Origin: Cadophora sp. MPI-SDFR-AT-0126
Taxonomy: Eukaryota; Ascomycota; Leotiomycetes; Helotiales; Ploettnerulaceae
DNA: 64,000 nt
Assembly (NCBI GenBank): GCA_020747065.1
Contig: JAGMVK010000028.1
Span: 496,001-560,000 of the forward strand
Direction of reading: 5' to 3'
Shown: positions 59,582 through 64,000 of the stretch, in pieces
Numbering within the stretch: the first letter of the stretch is position 1
Layout: each line of letters starts with the position of its first letter
Position numbers and translations under genes: made by a program
The notes under the pieces: model-generated
What the model saw: the letters and a program-made list of their open reading frames with translations, nothing else
Databases searched by the model: none
Told to the model about the DNA's origin: nothing

Positions 59582-59857
59582 TTCGACGAATACTGTCAAG
59601 GAGAAAAAGAATGGAGAACAAGAACTGTGAGAACTACATAGTCCTTTACATTGTTGTTTCTTAAGCCGCTGGGCCAAGACGATTACCCCAAGTTTCCTAA
59701 GCCGAGGAGCCCATCCCTGTCCAACCCCAGGTTCTGGTAAACCGCGGACAGCCGACTGTTGACCATCTCACAGAACCATTTGAAGAGATGAGCTTCTTTG
59801 AATTGATGTAGGATCTCAATATTGCTGCTGCAGCTGCGGCACTTTCTAACGAACACA
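59582..59857. promoter_or_regulatory. Bidirectional promoter of leucine-catabolism pair
   Basis: Only 276 bp separate the starts of isovaleryl-CoA dehydrogenase (-) and methylcrotonoyl-CoA carboxylase beta (+), so the two are probably co-regulated. A CCGAGG hexamer (59702-59707) equals the CCTCGG core bound by FarA/FarB-type regulators of acyl-CoA catabolism in Aspergillus. A 6-mer is weak evidence alone. Confidence 0.6.
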
Positions 59858-61690
59858 ATGTCTACATTCAGGGCCTCGCGAGAGGCATTGAAGCTCTCGA
59901 GGCTCATACCGAGGTCCCCACCACGACCAGTTCCCCTCAATGTCCGATTGTGCTCTCGAAGCATTGCAACGCACTGCACGCCCAACCAAGCCAATGCCAT
60001 TTCAGTCCTGCCAACAGTCGTCGATCCCTCGTCAGAGGAGTACAAGGATAATGCGAGGCAGATGGGAGAAGTCATGGGGAAGCTAGAAGAGTTGACAAAG
60101 AAGATACAGCAGGGCGGACCGCCAAAGGCAAGAGAGAAGCATCTCGCTAGGAAGAAGATGCTCCCAAGGGACCGAGTTGCGGCTTTGATTGATCCTGGAA
60201 CTTCTTTTCTCGAACTGTCTGCTTTGGCTGGCCATGAGGTTTACCCTGAAGCGGAGATACCAGCTGGTGGAATCATTACTGGTGTTGGTGTTATTGAGGG
60301 AGTAACTTGCATGATCGTTGCGAATGATAGTACTGTCAAGGGAGGAACATATTATCCCATTACAATCAAGAAGCATTTGAGAGCGCAGGCTATCGCTCAA
60401 GAAAACAATCTCCCGTAAGTTTGAACCTCGGTCTTTTGAATAAGTCTAATAGCAAATAGCTGCATTTACCTCGTTGATTCCGGAGGAGCCAATCTTCCCC
60501 ACCAAGCAGATGTATTCCCAGACAGAGATCACTTTGGACGTATCTTCTTCAACCAAGCTAGAATGAGTTCTATGGGCATACCTCAAATAGCCGTCGTAAT
60601 GGGTCCTTGCACAGCAGGAGGAGCTTACATGCCAGCCATGTCGGACGAGAGCATCATCGTTGACGGCCAAGGTCACATTTTTCTAGCTGGCCCTCCGCTT
60701 GTCAAAGCTGCCACTGGAGAGGTGGTAAGTGCCGAAGACCTAGGAGGTGGAAAAATGCACACCAGCGTCTCTGGCGTGACCGACTACCTGGCAGTAGACG
60801 ACGCCCATGCACTCGTCCTGGCTAGACGCTCAATCAGCAATCTCAACTGGCCCAAGAAGCCCTTCCCAGCTCCAACTTACGAAGAGCCTCTATACGACCC
60901 CGAAGAACTCATCGGTATCGCCAGCACTAATCTCCGCAAGCCTCTCCCGATCCACGAAATCATCGCCAGAATTGTAGACGGGAGCGTCTTTTCAGAGTTC
61001 AAGCGTGATTATGGCAGCAGTCTCGTCACAGGATTCGCCCATATCTACGGACACAAAGTCGGTATCATAGCTAACAATGGCATCTTATTCAGCACATCAT
61101 CTCTCAAAGGAGCACACTTCATCGAGCTCTGCTGCCAGCGCCAGATCCCGCTTATCTTCCTACAGAATATCAGCGGGTTCATGGTCGGCACAGATGCAGA
61201 GCGCGAAGGTATTGCGAAGAACGGCGCGAAGCTCGTGACTGCTGTCGCTTGTGCCAATGTGCCAAAGTTCACTGTTGTTGTGGGTGCGAGTAATGGAGCT
61301 GGTAATTATGGGATGTGTGGGAGAGCGTACAGTCCGCGCTTCTTGTGGATGTGGCCGAATGCGAAGATTGGTGTAATGGGGTCCGAGCAGTTGACTGCTG
61401 TCATGGAAACGGTTGGGAAGGCGGTGGATCCGGACTTGAAGGCGAGGATAGAGCGGGAGAGCGAAGCGGTGTTTTCGTCGGCGAGATTATGGGTGAGTAT
61501 TGTCTTCCTCTCCTTTCCTGCTATGCCTGAACCACAAGACCTGGTGGGAGATGCAACATACTGACGGACACAGGATGACGGTGTAATACCCCCGAGTCAC
61601 ACGCGCCGTGTACTGGGCTTGGGCTTGATGGCCGCGCTGGGTGGGAAGAATGAGCCTGAGCCTACGAAGTTCGGCGTCTTTAGAATGTAG
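59858..61690 (+). CDS. mccB: Methylcrotonoyl-CoA carboxylase beta subunit, mitochondrial
   Basis: Three exons (59858-60414, 60460-61492, 61574-61690) give 568 residues. This is the carboxyltransferase subunit of 3-methylcrotonyl-CoA carboxylase, the step after isovaleryl-CoA dehydrogenase. The N-terminus ([20 protein letters not shown]) is a mitochondrial presequence. Motifs include [18 protein letters not shown], the acyl-CoA binding block [95 protein letters not shown], and the C-terminal half with [40 protein letters not shown] and [14 protein letters not shown]. The C-terminal exon [20 protein letters not shown] closes the fold. It lies head-to-head with IVD. An upstream ATG at 59822 (MLLQLRHF) is possible. 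The biotin-carrying alpha subunit is not in the window. Confidence 0.95.
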
Positions 61691-62611
61691 TTGTATGATT
61701 ACTTAGAGCATCAAAAGATATGACTATCTTAAAGATATCCTATCGATGAAGCGAGCACACACACCCTTCGACTCGCATTCAACATGAAACTACTAACCTA
61801 ACAAATTCTGGTAATCTTCTGCTCCAAAGGCGAACTACACGAGGTAGGCAGGTATCCTTGAGCCAGCCCCAATGATTGTTAAAAATCCGAGTATTTCAAA
61901 TTTAGCAATTCCATATCTAACTAAGGTAATGCATTCTCATTGCAATGGATAGCTACTGTGACTCTTTGAGCGATATCTACTGCACACGAAATCCCAATCC
62001 AGCTTCTTGGTGACCTAGTTTATGCAGAGTTGCTATCTCAACGCCTCACTTTAAGTTATGATCACGTATTCTGGCCACTCTATCCTTAGACAGCTAGTAA
62101 TCTAGTCTCTCATATTCACGCAAGCTACAGTAGGCAAGCAAGCCGACTCTTAGACTTTGAAAGGATCGATCCAAATCCAAGTAATCAAAACCAAAGATAA
62201 GAGTCCCCAATTGTCACTTCGCTTAAACACGTACGACCATATGCACCAGTAGAAGGTTAAGTGATACCACAGTAGGAGTTTCGAAATAAACTTTCTTCGG
62301 AGTCAATTTTGGAGTTCGGACATTCAGTATCACCAGCTGGAAAATGTCACCTAGCCAGAAATGATGGTAGGTCACAAAAGTGTGGAATGAAAACAAGAGT
62401 AAGTATGAAAAAAGGACGCTCATTGTATTCCCATTTCCTGCAAAGTGTATAGAAAGTGTAGTGATACAGTACACAATAAAAGACAGTCTGCATTGCTTGC
62501 AATTCAGAAATCCAACCCAACCCGTATGATAACTCCTCCTACCGATCCACGTATCGACCTTGACTCCTTCATTCATGTTCCATCATTCCAATTCCATCGC
62601 AATGCGTTCAT
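61691..62611. other. Convergent intergenic region, 921 bp
   Basis: 3' ends of mccB (+) and the DUF7728 gene (-). Short frames only; no gene seen. Confidence 0.45.
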
Positions 62612-63748
62612 TTACTCTACTTCCTTCTTCTCTACCACAGCATCCTCATATTGAGGAGGTGGGCCCTGAGCCTCAAGGAATCCTTTCGATTCGTCATCAG
62701 ACTCCTCATCAGCCTCCTGCTGTTTGACTTCCGCGTACTTGTTCTTGTTCTGTCCACGACGGAAGAGCATGCGCCATGTAAACACGATGATATGTCCAAC
62801 GACCATGCCAATAAGGCTAGCTGTGATGCCGACCATGACACCGATGAGAACCGGTACCAATACATGGAAGACGATACCTCGGATGAACCTAGCGAGACTG
62901 CCGTGTCTGTGATGATGACGCCATGGGCGGTGAGATCCATGAGGACGAGGACGGCCATGGCCGGGGTACTTGTTATGTGGATGTTTGTTGTGGTGAGGCT
63001 TGGGCTCGAAGACTGGTCTAACTTCTGGAGTTGGACGCTTCGATCCACATCCCTTCTTCAATGCTGCTAGACGGTCTGCGACAATCGCACGCCATTTGCA
63101 GAGAAGCGTTGTGCATTCACGGTCGTCGTCTGCGGGGTTGGAGAGACTGGATGGGGCTGTGATCCCGCTGTTTCCAAGCATCAGCTTTCCGGATGGCGTC
63201 TCGAGCAGTTGTAAGTCGATGGTGGGAAGGCCTTTGATGAACTTGTCTGCTACTTCGACGATCTCCAAGTGGACGGCCACGAGGTCTAGTTGATCTTGTG
63301 GTGAAGATGCTTGACGGCTGATGCCGAGAGAGTAGCCTAGCTTAGGATTTGATGCGTATTGCCAGGTATCGTCCGCGGCCTTGATCATTTGCGAGGCAGT
63401 GAGAGGTTCCATGAAGCTTTGAGATGTGGGATCGATGGGGTAGATTTGGAGGCCGTTCAAGAGAAGTTGATCGGCTCCATTCTGGTGAGAGAGTGTGAAG
63501 TTGAGTTGAAGGATGGATTCGGCCTGCACTGAGCTTGTCTTGCCATTGAAGTTCGTCAAAACCGGGCAGCCAGGGCAGTTGATCTCCATAACCCGTCCTT
63601 CCACTTCAGCTGCATCTTCGAAGGGGAGCGTCGTGATGATATCGGTGTCTGCTGAGGAGATCTCGGGAGGGATCAGAAAGCCTTGAGAGAGGCTGGCCAG
63701 AGCCGCCACGGCTCCCAGCTGAGCGAAATACATGGTTCTGCTGATCAA
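62612..63748 (-). CDS. DUF7728 secretory-pathway membrane protein
   Basis: Single exon, 378 residues. Signal peptide MISRTMYFAQLGAVAALASL, then an ectodomain with a CPGCP pair (EINCPGCPVL) and several Asn sites (NFT, NFNGKTS). DUF7728-type features include FLIPPEISSADTDIITTLPF, then CTTLLCKWRAIVADRLAALK. A histidine-rich segment follows at residues about 247-290 (HHNKHPHNK, then HRPWRHHHRHGS). One long transmembrane region (GIVFHVLVPVLIGVMVGITA, then SLIGMVVGHIIVF) precedes a short cytosolic tail rich in Glu/Asp/Lys with PPPQYEDAVVEKKEVE, which contains a PPxY-type WW-binding motif and could recruit an Rsp5-type ligase. The family occurs in many filamentous ascomycetes and its function is unknown. 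The His-rich part could bind metal; this is inference. Confidence 0.85.
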   Translation of the reverse strand: MISRTMYFAQLGAVAALASLSQGFLIPPEISSADTDIITTLPFEDAAEVEGRVMEINCPGCPVLTNFNGKTSSVQAESILQLNFTLSHQNGADQLLLNGLQIYPIDPTSQSFMEPLTASQMIKAADDTWQYASNPKLGYSLGISRQASSPQDQLDLVAVHLEIVEVADKFIKGLPTIDLQLLETPSGKLMLGNSGITAPSSLSNPADDDRECTTLLCKWRAIVADRLAALKKGCGSKRPTPEVRPVFEPKPHHNKHPHNKYPGHGRPRPHGSHRPWRHHHRHGSLARFIRGIVFHVLVPVLIGVMVGITASLIGMVVGHIIVFTWRMLFRRGQNKNKYAEVKQQEADEESDDESKGFLEAQGPPPQYEDAVVEKKEVE

Positions 63749-64000
63749 GACTGGCTGCTATAACCAGATTGCAGAAGAGTGTAAGTGTTGTTGATGAGAA
63801 GGACGCTGCAGTCTTTGTTCTGATTGAAGACCAGCTTCTATGTGGCGTGGTTGTTATAGTTCAAAGGAGTCGTCGTAAGAAGGTCGGGGTCGGGGAGTCG
63901 AGATACAACGCTTCCGAAACAAACGCCCCTCACTAGGTTAGAATGGCATGTCATGGCATGTCTGAGCGTGATGCTGATTCGACACCATCGAGTCCAAGAG
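63749..64000. promoter_or_regulatory. Upstream region of DUF7728 gene (window edge)
   Basis: Last 252 bases, promoter side of the DUF7728 gene. It contains a short direct repeat GGCATGTCATGGCATGTC near 63942-63962. No gene seen before the window ends. Confidence 0.4.

Noticed and set aside
59702..59707. CCGAGG hexamer as a firm FarA/FarB site
   Set aside because: A 6-mer appears by chance about every 2 kb counting both strands, and the same hexamer also lies inside both flanking coding regions, so it is only noted under the promoter.
1..64000. CRISPR arrays, insertion sequences, retroelements, viral fragments
   Set aside because: No evenly spaced direct repeats, transposase, reverse transcriptase or integrase reading frames were seen on either strand.

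Overview
The window is from a filamentous ascomycete (Pezizomycotina). The evidence is many short GT-AG introns (mostly 45-90 nt, CTRAC-like branch sites, repeatedly confirmed by reading frame), an ApsA/Num1 cortical anchor, a two-RRM Whi3 protein, a 2EXR protein, a bZIP/DUF3425-type regulator and a plant-cell-wall pectinase. The set would fit Leotiomycetes, but that is a guess. There are no operons, CRISPR arrays, insertion sequences or recognisable viral sequences. I rebuilt 17 protein-coding genes with good support, most as multi-exon models whose summed exons stay in frame, plus one doubtful small gene.

Layout. 0-9.4 kb: an SDR (1294-2456, +), a 2EXR protein (-), a RanBP2-finger/membrane protein (4022-6128, -), two tRNA-like genes (6628-6764 and 7816-7994, +) and a GNAT acetyltransferase (8352-9370, +). 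9.4-22 kb: WHI3 (-) lies in a gene-poor stretch with many simple repeats. 22-33 kb: a doubtful small lysine-rich ORF, apsA/NUM1 (23595-28560, -), CWC24 (+) and a secreted Cys/Ser/Thr-rich protein (-). 33-46 kb: copper amine oxidase (-), a 12-exon importin of the SXM1/NMD5 family (+) and a conserved fungal hypothetical protein (-). 46-53 kb: CTI6 (+), a bZIP regulator (-) and a GH28 exo-polygalacturonase (-). 54-64 kb: an SDR and an 11-exon MFS exporter in divergent orientation, then isovaleryl-CoA dehydrogenase and the beta subunit of methylcrotonoyl-CoA carboxylase in divergent orientation, then a DUF7728 membrane protein (-).

Functional links. The clearest is the IVD/MCCB pair: two mitochondrial steps of leucine breakdown that share a 276-bp promoter region, as in the fungal ivd/mcc cluster. 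SDR and MFS share a 660-bp divergent promoter region, which suggests a small catabolic or detoxification pair. CTI6 (Rpd3L histone deacetylase), CWC24 (spliceosome), importin, ApsA and WHI3 are unrelated housekeeping or cell-biology genes.

Most unusual signal. Two tRNA-like genes 1.1 kb apart fold into tRNA-Gly(TCC) and tRNA-His(GTG) only if two segments are removed from each. One is a normal-position 37/38 intron. The other lies in the D-arm and has spliceosome-type signals (GT donor, CTGAC or CTAAC branch, CAG acceptor). They may be tRNA genes invaded by GT-AG introns, or pseudogenes; sequence alone cannot decide.
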